Source of the DNA: CAYPTB01 sp964413535
GTDB taxonomy: Bacteria > Planctomycetota > UBA1135 > GCA-002686595
DNA: 64,000 bases
Assembly: GCA_964413535.1 (NCBI GenBank)
Contig: CAYPTB010000028.1
Span: 39,858-103,857 of the forward strand
Direction: 5' to 3'
In this document: piece after piece, positions 53,170 to 62,285 of the stretch
How positions within the stretch are numbered: the stretch's first letter is position 1
How the letters are laid out: each line of letters opens with the position of its first letter
Notes under the pieces: generated by a model
Database searches by the model: none
What the model saw: the letters and a program-made list of their open reading frames with translations, nothing else
Told to the model about the DNA's origin: nothing
Program-made: the position numbers and the translations under genes

Positions 53170-54707
53170 AGATCCTTGCATCGATCGTGGGACTGATCGC
53201 GCTGGCGGCGGCCTTCGGGTCGCGCTTCGTCGGCTTCGCCGCCGAGACGACGAACGAGATCCCCGAGAGCTCGCTCGCCACCGTTCGCCGTGGCGACCTC
53301 TCGATCACGGTCACGGAGAACGGCTACCTCAAGGCCAAGAACAACGAGGAGATCAAACCGAAGTTCAAGGGTGCGGGGCAGGTCACGTGGCTCATCGACG
53401 AGGGCGCTTCGGTCGAGCCGGGCGCCGTGCTCGCGGAGTTCGACAAGACCGAGATCGAGCGGCGCGTCAACGACCTCGAGAACCAGCTCATCCAGTACGA
53501 GGCCGAGCTCGAGGCGGCGAATTCGGCGCTCGCCATCCAGGAGCGCGACAACGCGGCCGCGATCGAGAAGGCGCTGCTGCAGGTGGAGCTCAAGGGCCTC
53601 GAGCTCGAGCGCTACGAGAAGGGCGACTCGCCCAACGAGCGGCGCAAGAAGGACCTCGCGTTCGAGAAGGCCACGTCGGAGCTCGAGCGCGCCATCGAGC
53701 GTTTCGAGCAGGTCCCCGAGCTCCAGCGCGAGGGCTTCCTGACGAAGATCCAGGTCGAGGAGGAGCGCATCCTCCTGCGCGAGGCGCAGATCAACAAGGA
53801 GAACGCCGAGCGCGACCTCGAGCTCTACCAGACCTACACGACGGCCATGGAGCTCATGCAGAAGCAGTCGGACATGAAGGATGCCGACCGCGAGCTCGCG
53901 AACGCGCGCGAGAAGGCGACCATCAACGTCAAGGAGAAGATCGCGCGCGTGACGCAGCAGACGCGGCAGATCCAGCAGACGAAGGACGCGCTCGCGCGCG
54001 AACGGGAGACGCTCGCGCAGCACACCATCACGGCGCCGGCTCCCGGGATCGTCTACTACGGGAATCCTTCGTCCTCGTGGATGCGCGACCAGATCAAGGT
54101 CGGTAACCACCTGTCTTCCGGGCACACGATGTTCACGCTGCCCGATCTGAGCGAAATGCAGGTACTCGTGCAGGTCCACGAGGCGGACATCGACGACGTG
54201 AAGAAGGATCTGCCCACGGCGGTGACGATCGAGACGCACAAGGGCCTGACCTTCGCGGGCGTGGTGACCGACATCGCGGCCGTGGCGACCTCGCAGAGCT
54301 GGACCGACGAGTCGAACAAGACCTTCAAGGTCGAGATCACCATGGAGCCCTCCGAGGTCGAGCTGCGCGCCGGCGTCACGGCCAAGGTCGAGATCCAGGT
54401 CGAGGAGCTCGCGAACGTGCTGCAGGTGCCGATCCACGCGGTCTTCCCCGAGGGAGGCGAGTACTTCGCCTTCGTCCACGCCGCCGGAGCCGTCGAGCGC
54501 AGGAAGGTCCAGGTCGGTCGGAACAACGCGCACCACGTCGAGGTGCGGGCGGGGCTGGAAGAAGGCATGAAGGTGCTGCTCTACGATCCGCGCGCGGAGG
54601 GCGCCGTCGACGATGCCGGCGAGCCCGACGGGGGTCCTGCGGAGGAAGGCGGGCTCGCGTCCCAGCTCTCCGGCATGGCGACGGGCTCTCGAGCGCGCTC
54701 GCCATGA
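53166..54707 (+). CDS. HlyD/MacA-type periplasmic adaptor (membrane fusion protein)
   Basis: A 513-residue protein with an N-terminal membrane helix (ILASIVGLIALAAAFGSRFV). It has a lipoyl/barrel half (GDLSITVTENGYLKAKNNEE), then a very long coiled coil (~90-290). The second half-barrel follows (HTITAPAPGIVYYGNPSSSW), then the beta domain (VLVQVHEADIDDVKKDLPTA). This places it in the RND/MacA adaptor class. The coiled coil is longer than in MacA and rich in E and R. It links TolC and MacB. ATGA overlaps couple it on both sides. Confidence 0.9.
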   Translation: MKILASIVGLIALAAAFGSRFVGFAAETTNEIPESSLATVRRGDLSITVTENGYLKAKNNEEIKPKFKGAGQVTWLIDEGASVEPGAVLAEFDKTEIERRVNDLENQLIQYEAELEAANSALAIQERDNAAAIEKALLQVELKGLELERYEKGDSPNERRKKDLAFEKATSELERAIERFEQVPELQREGFLTKIQVEEERILLREAQINKENAERDLELYQTYTTAMELMQKQSDMKDADRELANAREKATINVKEKIARVTQQTRQIQQTKDALARERETLAQHTITAPAPGIVYYGNPSSSWMRDQIKVGNHLSSGHTMFTLPDLSEMQVLVQVHEADIDDVKKDLPTAVTIETHKGLTFAGVVTDIAAVATSQSWTDESNKTFKVEITMEPSEVELRAGVTAKVEIQVEELANVLQVPIHAVFPEGGEYFAFVHAAGAVERRKVQVGRNNAHHVEVRAGLEEGMKVLLYDPRAEGAVDDAGEPDGGPAEEGGLASQLSGMATGSRARSP

Positions 54708-55426
54708 CGGACGAGGTCCTCGAGCTCCGCGGCATCGCGAAGACCTACGGGCAGGGCGAGCACGCGCTGACCGTGCTGCACTCGCTCGACCTCGACGTTC
54801 TGTCGGGCGAGTTCGTGGGGATCGTCGGAGCCTCGGGCTCGGGCAAGACGACGCTGATGAACATCATCGGGTGCCTCGACCGGCCCACGCGCGGGAGCTA
54901 TCGCCTGAACGGCGAGGACGTCTCGCGGCTCGACGACGACAGTCTCTCGCGCGTGCGCAACCGTTCGATCGGCTTCGTCTTCCAGTCGTTCAACCTGATC
55001 GCGCAGATGACGGTGCTCGAGAACGTCGAGCTGCCGCTGTTCTACAGCAAGCTGCCGCGCAGGTCGCGACACCCAAGATGCCTGGAGCTGATCGAGGCCG
55101 TGGGGCTCACGCATCGCCTCGGCCACTACCCGGCGCAGCTCTCCGGCGGCGAGTGCCAGCGCGTCGCCATCGCCCGCGCGCTCGTCAACCAACCCGCCCT
55201 GCTCCTGACCGACGAGCCGACGGGCAACCTCGACTCGAAGAACGGCGAAGAGGTCCTGCGCATCCTGTACGACCTCCACGCCCGCGGTCGCACGATCCTG
55301 ATGGTCACGCACAACCCCGAGATCGCGCGCGGGCTCCCGCGCGTGATCGAGATGAAGGACGGTCGGGTGCAGGCCGATCCGGGACCGGGCAGCGGCTCGA
55401 GCGCGCTCGCGGGGGCCACCTCGTGA
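54704..55426 (+). CDS. MacB-type ABC transporter ATPase
   Basis: A 240-residue ATPase. Walker A GASGSGKTT (~42-50), the ABC signature LSGGE (~146), and Walker B LLLTDEP followed by TGNLDSKNG are all present, as in LolD/MacB-type exporters. It would energise the mechanotransmission exporter together with the permease encoded next. The ATG overlaps the adaptor stop, and the GTG of the permease gene overlaps its own stop. Confidence 0.93.
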   Translation: MTDEVLELRGIAKTYGQGEHALTVLHSLDLDVLSGEFVGIVGASGSGKTTLMNIIGCLDRPTRGSYRLNGEDVSRLDDDSLSRVRNRSIGFVFQSFNLIAQMTVLENVELPLFYSKLPRRSRHPRCLELIEAVGLTHRLGHYPAQLSGGECQRVAIARALVNQPALLLTDEPTGNLDSKNGEEVLRILYDLHARGRTILMVTHNPEIARGLPRVIEMKDGRVQADPGPGSGSSALAGATS

Positions 55427-56703
55427 TCGTCGGCCGCATGCTCGAGGTGCTCCTCCTCGGCCTCCGGAACCTCTTGCGCAACAAGCTGCGCTCGTTCCTC
55501 ACGATGCTCGGGATGATCTTCGGCGTCGCGTCGGTGATCGCGATGCTCTCGGTCGGCGCGGGCGCGCGCCACGAGATCCTCTCGCGCATCCAGGAGCTCG
55601 GCGTCCGGAACGTGATCGTGAACTCGGTCAAGCCGCCGGAGGACATCAAGCCGGTTTCCACCGAGACGCAGTACAAGAGTCGTTACGGCTTGACCTTCGA
55701 CGACGCCGACTACATCGAGGAGGTCGTGCCGACGGTCGAGTCGATCCTGCGCGTCAACAAGATCCGCCAGCGCATCTGGTACGGAAGCAAGCGGCTCGAG
55801 GCGTCCGTGCTCGGCGTGGGGCCCGAGTACCTGCGCATGTTCGGGCTGCGCGCGGGCCGCGGCCGCGTCTTCAACGAGGTCGACGCGCGGACGAACGCCA
55901 AAGTGTGCGTCATCCGCAAGGGTCTCGTGCGGCAGCTCGAGACCGTCGAGGACCCGCTCGGGATGTGGCTCAAGATCGGGGACTTCCCGTTCGAGGTGAT
56001 CGGCATCCTGGACGACGAGTCGTTCCGGTCGCACACGCGCAAAGCGCTCAACATCGACGCGACCGCGCAAGAGGTCTACGTCCCGTACACGACCTCGATG
56101 CGCACGCTCGGGACGATCACTTTCATCGAGCGCTCGGGCTCGCAGGAGTTCACGCAGGTGGAGCTCGACCAGATCGTCGTCACCGCGCGCGCGCAGGAGG
56201 ACGTGCTGCTCACCTCGCAGATCCTCGGCGCGGCGCTCGATCGGCTGCACCCGAAGCAGGACTACGAGATCGTCGTGCCGCTCGAGCTCCTGCAGCAGAG
56301 CGAGCAGACGCAGAAGGTCTTCAACCTGGTGATGATCCTCATCGCGAGCATCTCGCTGCTCGTGGGGGGGATCGGCATCGCGAACATCATGCTCGCCACC
56401 ATCACCGAGCGCACGAAGGAGATCGGCATCCGCCGCGCCCTCGGCGCGCGCCGGCGCGACATCGTGATCCAGTTCCTGACGGAGACGACCGCGATCGCCG
56501 CCATCGGCGGCCTCTTCGGCTGCTTGTTCGGCGTCTTCGGCATCCTGGGCATCGTCGAGCTCACGAACTGGGAGGCGCTCATCGCGCCGAGCTACGTCCT
56601 CATCTCGCTCGTGATCTCCTGCACCGTGGGCATCGTCTTCGGCATCTTCCCCGCGCGCCGCGCCGCCCGCATGGACCCCATCACGGCCCTGCGCTACGAG
56701 TGA
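55423..56703 (+). CDS. MacB/FtsX-type ABC transporter permease
   Basis: A 426-residue permease. The N-terminal helix carries GLRNLLRNKLRSFLTMLGMI and GVASVIAMLSVGAG, a large periplasmic domain spans ~60-275, and three C-terminal helices follow. It contains IASISLLVGGIGIANIMLAT and TERTKEIGIRRALGARRRDI, hallmark FtsX/MacB motifs. The GTG start overlaps the ATPase stop (GTGA). It completes a MacAB-TolC-like pump for an unknown substrate (antibiotic, peptide or lipid). Confidence 0.93.
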   Translation: MIVGRMLEVLLLGLRNLLRNKLRSFLTMLGMIFGVASVIAMLSVGAGARHEILSRIQELGVRNVIVNSVKPPEDIKPVSTETQYKSRYGLTFDDADYIEEVVPTVESILRVNKIRQRIWYGSKRLEASVLGVGPEYLRMFGLRAGRGRVFNEVDARTNAKVCVIRKGLVRQLETVEDPLGMWLKIGDFPFEVIGILDDESFRSHTRKALNIDATAQEVYVPYTTSMRTLGTITFIERSGSQEFTQVELDQIVVTARAQEDVLLTSQILGAALDRLHPKQDYEIVVPLELLQQSEQTQKVFNLVMILIASISLLVGGIGIANIMLATITERTKEIGIRRALGARRRDIVIQFLTETTAIAAIGGLFGCLFGVFGILGIVELTNWEALIAPSYVLISLVISCTVGIVFGIFPARRAARMDPITALRYE

Positions 56704-56943
56704 GGAGCTCCGCGCGCGGCGATCGCGAGCTCGGCGCCTGCGTCGAGGGGCGCGCGTTCCACGGGTCGGGGCCGCAGGAGCTGGAGGCGCGCGAGCGATC
56801 TCCCGCGAGCTCCTCGGGCGCCGCCTCCATGACAGAAGCGTTACCGATTCTGCCTGCCTGCGCTCCGCGCGGGAGCACTACGCTCTGACCTTCCCGTGCA
56901 GGTATCCGATCGGTGCCTGCTTCCACGACACAGGGAGGTATTC

Positions 56944-57321
56944 ATGCAGCGTTCATTCTTGTGGCTCCTCGCGTCGGCCCTCCTGCTCGGCTGGATGGCC
57001 CTCGGAGTCCTCACCCCGGTTGGCGAAGCGGCTCCGCCTTCGACCGGCGAGATCACCGGGACGGTGCTCGCGGACGGAGTTCCGCTGGGGGGGGCGAAGG
57101 TCCAGCTCCAGAACGACAGTGGCGGCATCGCTGCGCCGCTGGCGACGACCAACTCGAGCGGTCAGTTCCGCTTCCGCAAGGTCGCCGCCGGCAACTACTC
57201 CGTCTCGGCCGCCAAGTTCGGAAGTCCGGTGTGCCACGGCAGCGCGGTACCCGTGACGGTCACCGCGGGCCAGACCTCGAACGTCACCGTCAACGTGACG
57301 TGCGAAGTCTTCCCTCCGTGA
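56944..57321 (+). CDS. Small exported carboxypeptidase-regulatory-like protein
   Basis: A 125-residue protein with a signal peptide (RSFLWLLASALLLGWMALGV, then GEAA). A single Ig-like domain follows (GEITGTVLADGVPLGGAKVQ, then TTNSSGQFRFRKVAAGNYSV). AGGGAGG sits six bases before the ATG. One Cys pair in the mature part (C105 in SPVCHG and C121 in VTCEVF) could form a disulfide. It probably acts at the cell surface. A terminator hairpin lies ~100 bp downstream. Confidence 0.8.
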   Translation: MQRSFLWLLASALLLGWMALGVLTPVGEAAPPSTGEITGTVLADGVPLGGAKVQLQNDSGGIAAPLATTNSSGQFRFRKVAAGNYSVSAAKFGSPVCHGSAVPVTVTAGQTSNVTVNVTCEVFPP

Positions 57322-57422
57322 GCGCAGGCTCGGTCAACGCAGGCCGAATGTCGTCGATGAAGGGAACCCGTCAGGGAAGGCTACTGACGGAGTCTCGAGG
57401 GGGTAGAGCCCTCTCATGAAAT

Positions 57423-57454
57423 GGGGCTCTCGTCGCCGTGACGACGGGAGCCCC
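57423..57454 (+). terminator. Hairpin terminator of the small exported protein gene
   Basis: Arms 57423-57435 and 57442-57454 pair over 13 positions with a single G-T-type mismatch (GGGGCTCTCGTCG against CGACGGGAGCCCC), loop CCGTGA. It lies 100 bp beyond the stop of the exported protein gene. There is no T tail. Confidence 0.55.
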
Positions 57455-57819
57455 GCATCCGAGCCGCCGGGACGCGAGTGACTTCGAAGCTCTCGAGCCT
57501 GTTCATCCCCGGCACTGTCGAGTCCGCGCTGGGAACCGGACATCTCGAGAGGGTGCGAACAACCTCTGCGGGTGTGGACCCCGATCACGGCGCTGCACTA
57601 CGAGTGAGCGGGGGAGCGCCGTGGGCCGTGAGCTTCAGCGCGTCGACTCGCCGGAGCGCTTGCGGATGCCGTGTTCCTCCACGATCCACAGCTCCCCGGA
57701 CACGGACTCGCCTTCCAGTTCGAGGCCCTGGTGAAAGCAACCGCGACGGATGCCGATACGCACCTGACCTCATCCAAGGAGCTCGCGATCTTCAAGAGTG
57801 CGTTCGGGCCCGAGGCGGT
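57455..57819. other. Spacer before the convergent TPR-CHAT gene, with a possible ORF fragment
   Basis: No confident gene. A plus-strand frame from ~57640 reads ALADAVFLHDPQLPGHGLAF then EALVKATATDADTHLTSSKE. It has GC-rich third positions and runs into the 3' end of the opposite gene; it may be a remnant of a deleted gene. Nothing else is recognisable. Confidence 0.3.
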
Positions 57820-60800
57820 TCAGTCCGGGTTGCCGGTCAGCACCCACGCGGCCCAGTCGCGCGTCGCGTAGAGCGGACGGCCTTGCTCGTCCACCGTGTT
57901 GCGCAGGCGCATCTTGGCTTCCCACAACGCTTGGTGCTTGGGCTTCTTCTCGACCCACAGGCGCCGGTAGAAGTCGACCATGAGCTCCTTCGTAGCCTCG
58001 TCCGGAACCTTCCACAGCGACGTGATCACCGAGCGCGCGCCCGCCATGTGCAGCGCCTTCTGAAGGCTCGCGACACCTTGGCCGGCGCGGCGCACGCCGA
58101 CGTTGGTGTCGCACGCCGACAGCACGGCGAGCTCGCACTGCGAAAGGTCGAAGCTCGCGATCTCTTCCGCCGTGATGAGCCCGCGCACGCGGCCCTGCTC
58201 GTTCGGCGCGAGGTTCGCACCCGCGAGCGCGAGGCCGCACAGGACCATCGGCGAGCTTCCGTGCACTTGCGCTGCACGCGTCATCCGCGTCATCGGAAAC
58301 ACGACTCCGCTGCGCATTTCGAGCGGCGCGGGATCCTCCGTCGAGCTCACCGACTCGGGCGCGAACCAGCCGTGCGTCGCGAGGTGCAGGATGCGCGCGC
58401 GGGGGGCAAGCTCTTCGAGCGCCTCGCGCGAAGCTCGCGTTCCACGCAGGACGATCGGCGCGCGCTCGAGATCCTGCTCGGCTCCGCGGACATTCGCGAT
58501 GCCCAGAACTTCGCTCTCGGTGTACGGGAGCTCTGCGAAGCCTTGCTCCCACATGGTGCTTCGCAGCAGCGCGGGCGCGGAGCCACCGCCGAAGGCAGCA
58601 GCGATGACCTCGTTCTGCGGCCGGGCGGGCTCGGGTCGATCGTTCGCCATCGGGTCCGCGCCATAGTCGCAACCACCGAGCAGCACGACTTCGCCGCCGG
58701 CAACAGTCGAGCGTTCCGGCCACAAGAGCTCGCGCAACGCGACGCGCGTCTCGATGCGGTACGCCTCGCCCAGGATGCTGTCGCTGCCGTCCAGGGCGGC
58801 CACAGGCAGCGCCTCGAGCGGCACGAGGTGCAGCACGTCGTCTAACGCGACGATCACGTGGTGCGCATCTCCGAGCGCCGCGAGCAACGGATCGAACACG
58901 AGCTCGCGCAGGGCGGAGCCCGTTTTCAGGGCGCCGAGGCTTGCCTGGGAGGTGTCCGATTGCAGACCGCGGCTCGCGCGCGCGTCCCCGAGCCCCGCCT
59001 GCGCGGAGAGCCAGGCCGCCGCCCTGTCTTCGACCGCGCTCACTGGTCCCAGCTCCACGCGCGCGAGCGTTCCTCCCGGTCGCACGACGTAGGCGAGTAG
59101 CGCTTCGCTGTGGTATTGGAGAGACGGATCGTCGCGATCGACCGTCTTGCGGGTGTAGCGCCAAAAGCCGACGAGGGCCTGTCCCGGTTCCAGGCGCGAT
59201 GAAAGCGCGTCGACCGTCGGTTGCACGAGCAGGGGAGCGCAGCGCGCGTCGGTCGCGATCGTGTCCAAGCGGCTGCGCCTCTCCCGATCGAGCTCCCGCC
59301 TGACCGCAGCGAGCTCGTCGCGCGACCCTCCGCCCTGGGCCAGCCGGGCGAGCTCGCCAGCGAGGCGGCTCTCCACCTCCCGACTTCGATCGCGCTCCGC
59401 GCTGCTCCCCAGCGTGCTCGCGAGAGCCGCGCTCCACAGACCCGCAGCGCGCGCGCTCTCCACCACCGCAAATCCATCGCGCGCGAGGTCCGGACTCGGC
59501 TCGAGGTTTCCAGGTCCAGCGCCAACCGAAAGTACGTCCGAGAGCTCGAGTGAGCTCGCTGCGGCGCGGTCCTCGACTTCGCGCGGCGAGAACACGGCGA
59601 GTCCCGACATGAGGCCGTCGCGGAAAGCGGTCGCGATGTCCAAGGCAAGGCGCAAGGCCTCCTCGCGCTCGCCGCGTGCGATCCTCGCCCACAGCATGTT
59701 GCTGCGCGCCGTCTGTAGGTCTGGATGATCGTTGGGCAGCGTGCGTGACTGGACTTCGAGCACCTCCTCGAAAAGCGCGAGTGCCCCCGAAGAATCCCCG
59801 AGCGCATCGAGGGTGAGGCCGAGGTTCCTCCGCGCCATCTGCAGATCGGGATGCTCTCCGGGCAGAGTGCTCGTGAAGATCTCCAAGACTTGCGCGAAAA
59901 GGGCGCGAGCGACCTGGAGGTCTCCGAGAAGGACGAGCGTGGCGGCGAGGTTGAGGCGCACGACTTGGAGATCGCGGTGTTCGCTCGGCAGCATGCGCGT
60001 GAAGACTTCGAGCACGCTTTCCTCGAGCACTCGACCACCATGTAGATCTCCCAGCTCCACCAGGGTGTGGGCGAGACTCAGCCTCGTCGCTTGGAGGTCG
60101 GGGTGATCGTTCGGCAACGTCCTCGTCTGCACTTCCAGGACCATTTCTTCCAGCGCGCACGCTCCATGCAGATCTCCCAAGGCCTTCATCGTGCTGGCGA
60201 CATCCCGCCGCGCGGCTTGAAGGTCGGGATGGTCGTCGGGCAGCGTGTTGGTGCAGGCGTCCAGCACTCTTTCCCGTAGTGCACGCGCTCCCTGCAGGTC
60301 TCCAAGCTTGTGGATCGTGTAGGCTAGGCTCGCCCGCACATCCTGGAGGTTGGGGTGATCGTTCGGCAGCGTGCGAGTCCAGACCTGCAGCGCCTTTTCC
60401 TCGAGTGCCCGGGCGCCCTGTAGGTCTCCGAGCGTCTTGAGGATGACGGCGAAGTGCTGCCGGGCTGCTTGCAGGTCCGGGTGATCGTCGGGCAGCGTGC
60501 GCGTCCAGACCTCCAGCGCCTTCTCTTGGAGCGCGCGCGCGTCTTGCACCTCGCCGATCGTGTGAAGCGTGGCAGCCAGGTTCAGACGCGCCTTCTGCAG
60601 CTCCGGATGGTCGTCGGGGAGCGTGCGGGTCTCTACGTCCAACACCTTCTCTTGCAGCGTTCGGGTTCCTCCAAGGTCTCCTAGCGCGCTCAGGGTGAGG
60701 GCGAGCTGGGCTCTCGCCATCTGGAGGTCCAGATGGTCGTCGGGCAGCGTGCGCGAATAGACCTCGAGCACCTTCTCCAGCAGCGCGCGCGCACCGCTCA

Positions 60801-61848
60801 GATCACCGAGTGCGTAGAGCGTGTTGGAGAAGTTCATCCGCGTCTTCTGCAGGTCGGCGTGATCGTCGGGAAGAGTTCGCGTGTGGACCTCGAGCACCTT
60901 CTCGAGCAGAGCGCGCGCACCTTGCAGGTCCCCGAGCGACGCGATCGTCGTGGCGAGGTTCAGCCGCGTCTTCGAGAGCTCGGGGTGGTCGTCGGGCAGC
61001 GTGCGCGTGCGGATCTCGAGCACTTGCTGTTCGAGGGCGAGCGCTCCGGGCAGGTCGCCGAGGCCCTTGATCATCAGGGCGAAGCTCAGGCGCGCGCGAT
61101 TCAGCTCCATGTGATCGTTCGGCAGCGTGCGCTCGCGCTCCCGCAAGGAGGGTGCGCGCGCGTTGCGCGCTACTTCGACCTCGCCGAGCGCGTAGGCTTT
61201 CGCTCCACAACTCCACAACAAGCGCTCGAGAGCAGCGCTCGAGCCACAACCATCCGTCGCTCCGATCTCCAAGAGTCCGTCGGCAAGGCGCCGGATGCGC
61301 TCGCGCGCTTCGTCGAAGGCCCCTCGAGCACGGAGCTCCTCGATGGCCGCGAGCTCGCGCTCGGTCGGCTCGACGGCAACGAGAGCCCGATCGCTCTCCG
61401 GCGCTGCGACGAGGTGCAGCTCGGCGGTTCCGTTCGCGCTACTCGGCGCGCAGGAGACGTCGATCGCGAGTTCCAACCCCGGCGTCACTTCCAATGCGAG
61501 ATAGGGCGCTGTCCCGCCGCCCGAGTTGTCGTCCTGGCCGACCAGCGTGCCCGACACGTCTTCCACGTTCAGGGAGAGATCGAGTTCAGCCGCCTTCGTC
61601 CAAACGTGCAACGTGCCGCGGAAGTCAGCCCTCCACGCGATGCGTTGCGATGGCCCGCGGCCTTCGCGTGGCGGATCCGTCGCGGTGAACTCGAGCGGCA
61701 GGATTCCTTCGCTCTCGACGACTTCGATCGAGAACGGCGCATCCGCGGCGTGCTCTGCATCTTGCTCCCCGGGCCGCGTTTGCAGCTCTGCGTGGGGAAG
61801 CGGTCGCCAGAGCGCGATCAACACCACTATCGTCGCTGTTGCCTTCAC
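57820..61848 (-). CDS. Exported TPR-CHAT caspase-like protein
   Basis: A 1,342-residue protein. A hydrophobic N-terminal segment (ATIVVLIALWRPLPHAE) suggests export. Residues ~45-155 resemble a pre-peptidase C-terminal-type beta domain. About twelve near-identical 42-residue TPR repeats follow (~230-760; consensus TRTLPDDHPDLQKARLNLA plus LGDLQGARAL). A linker helix region leads to a CHAT domain from ~975, with the catalytic His in LHLATHGWF (~1159) and Cys in LSACDTNVG (~1246). CHAT proteins are caspase-like proteases. The GTG at 61848 is chosen; a TTG at 61881 is possible. No partner gene is adjacent. Confidence 0.85.
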   Translation of the reverse strand: MKATATIVVLIALWRPLPHAELQTRPGEQDAEHAADAPFSIEVVESEGILPLEFTATDPPREGRGPSQRIAWRADFRGTLHVWTKAAELDLSLNVEDVSGTLVGQDDNSGGGTAPYLALEVTPGLELAIDVSCAPSSANGTAELHLVAAPESDRALVAVEPTERELAAIEELRARGAFDEARERIRRLADGLLEIGATDGCGSSAALERLLWSCGAKAYALGEVEVARNARAPSLRERERTLPNDHMELNRARLSFALMIKGLGDLPGALALEQQVLEIRTRTLPDDHPELSKTRLNLATTIASLGDLQGARALLEKVLEVHTRTLPDDHADLQKTRMNFSNTLYALGDLSGARALLEKVLEVYSRTLPDDHLDLQMARAQLALTLSALGDLGGTRTLQEKVLDVETRTLPDDHPELQKARLNLAATLHTIGEVQDARALQEKALEVWTRTLPDDHPDLQAARQHFAVILKTLGDLQGARALEEKALQVWTRTLPNDHPNLQDVRASLAYTIHKLGDLQGARALRERVLDACTNTLPDDHPDLQAARRDVASTMKALGDLHGACALEEMVLEVQTRTLPNDHPDLQATRLSLAHTLVELGDLHGGRVLEESVLEVFTRMLPSEHRDLQVVRLNLAATLVLLGDLQVARALFAQVLEIFTSTLPGEHPDLQMARRNLGLTLDALGDSSGALALFEEVLEVQSRTLPNDHPDLQTARSNMLWARIARGEREEALRLALDIATAFRDGLMSGLAVFSPREVEDRAAASSLELSDVLSVGAGPGNLEPSPDLARDGFAVVESARAAGLWSAALASTLGSSAERDRSREVESRLAGELARLAQGGGSRDELAAVRRELDRERRSRLDTIATDARCAPLLVQPTVDALSSRLEPGQALVGFWRYTRKTVDRDDPSLQYHSEALLAYVVRPGGTLARVELGPVSAVEDRAAAWLSAQAGLGDARASRGLQSDTSQASLGALKTGSALRELVFDPLLAALGDAHHVIVALDDVLHLVPLEALPVAALDGSDSILGEAYRIETRVALRELLWPERSTVAGGEVVLLGGCDYGADPMANDRPEPARPQNEVIAAAFGGGSAPALLRSTMWEQGFAELPYTESEVLGIANVRGAEQDLERAPIVLRGTRASREALEELAPRARILHLATHGWFAPESVSSTEDPAPLEMRSGVVFPMTRMTRAAQVHGSSPMVLCGLALAGANLAPNEQGRVRGLITAEEIASFDLSQCELAVLSACDTNVGVRRAGQGVASLQKALHMAGARSVITSLWKVPDEATKELMVDFYRRLWVEKKPKHQALWEAKMRLRNTVDEQGRPLYATRDWAAWVLTGNPD
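59650..61145 (-). repeat. Twelve tandem 126-bp coding repeats (TPR array)
   Basis: The TPR part of the TPR-CHAT gene is built from ~12 consecutive 126-bp units. The segment encoding RTLPDDHPDLQ recurs every 42 codons with high similarity, in kinesin-light-chain-like TPR style. The most similar neighbours are in the middle of the array. Confidence 0.85.
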
Positions 61849-62285
61849 CCCGATGTCGAGCCCTTGCCTGCCCGGCCGCAATTCTAGCGGGCGCCACAGC
61901 GAGTCGACGCTTGGCCTGCAACGTATGCTCGCCGTGCACGTCCGGGCGTGGCCTCACGGAGACTTGGGCGCCGGCTGCGTGACCTCGCGCGGCAGGGGAG
62001 TCTCTCGAGTCTCCTGAGCTCGTTGCACCGTGATCACGCGGTATCCGACGAGCAGGAGCGACAAGGCGGGGGATCACGCCCTACCAGCGGGATTTTCGCA
62101 AGCCGCGCGTGGACGTCTGGCGGGGATGGCAGAGAGTCCGTGCGCCGGTCCGCGAGCGGGATCTCGCGACCATCGAGCGAGTCCGCGCGATCCCGGACCT
62201 GGGGCGCGAGGCGCTTCGACCCGCGCAACGCCGCTTGTCGGTAGCGAGCCTCGGCCCTACCCTGCCTCGCTTTTCACGACGAGCC
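61849..62285. promoter_or_regulatory. Divergent region between TPR-CHAT and antiporter genes
   Basis: A 437-bp gap that must hold both promoters. No convincing -10/-35, riboswitch, repeat or gene could be identified. Confidence 0.4.

Noticed and set aside
57820..61848. CRISPR-linked TPR-CHAT (craspase-type) effector
   Set aside because: No CRISPR array, Cas7-11 or other cas gene is in the window and the N-terminus looks exported, so only the general TPR-CHAT assignment is kept.
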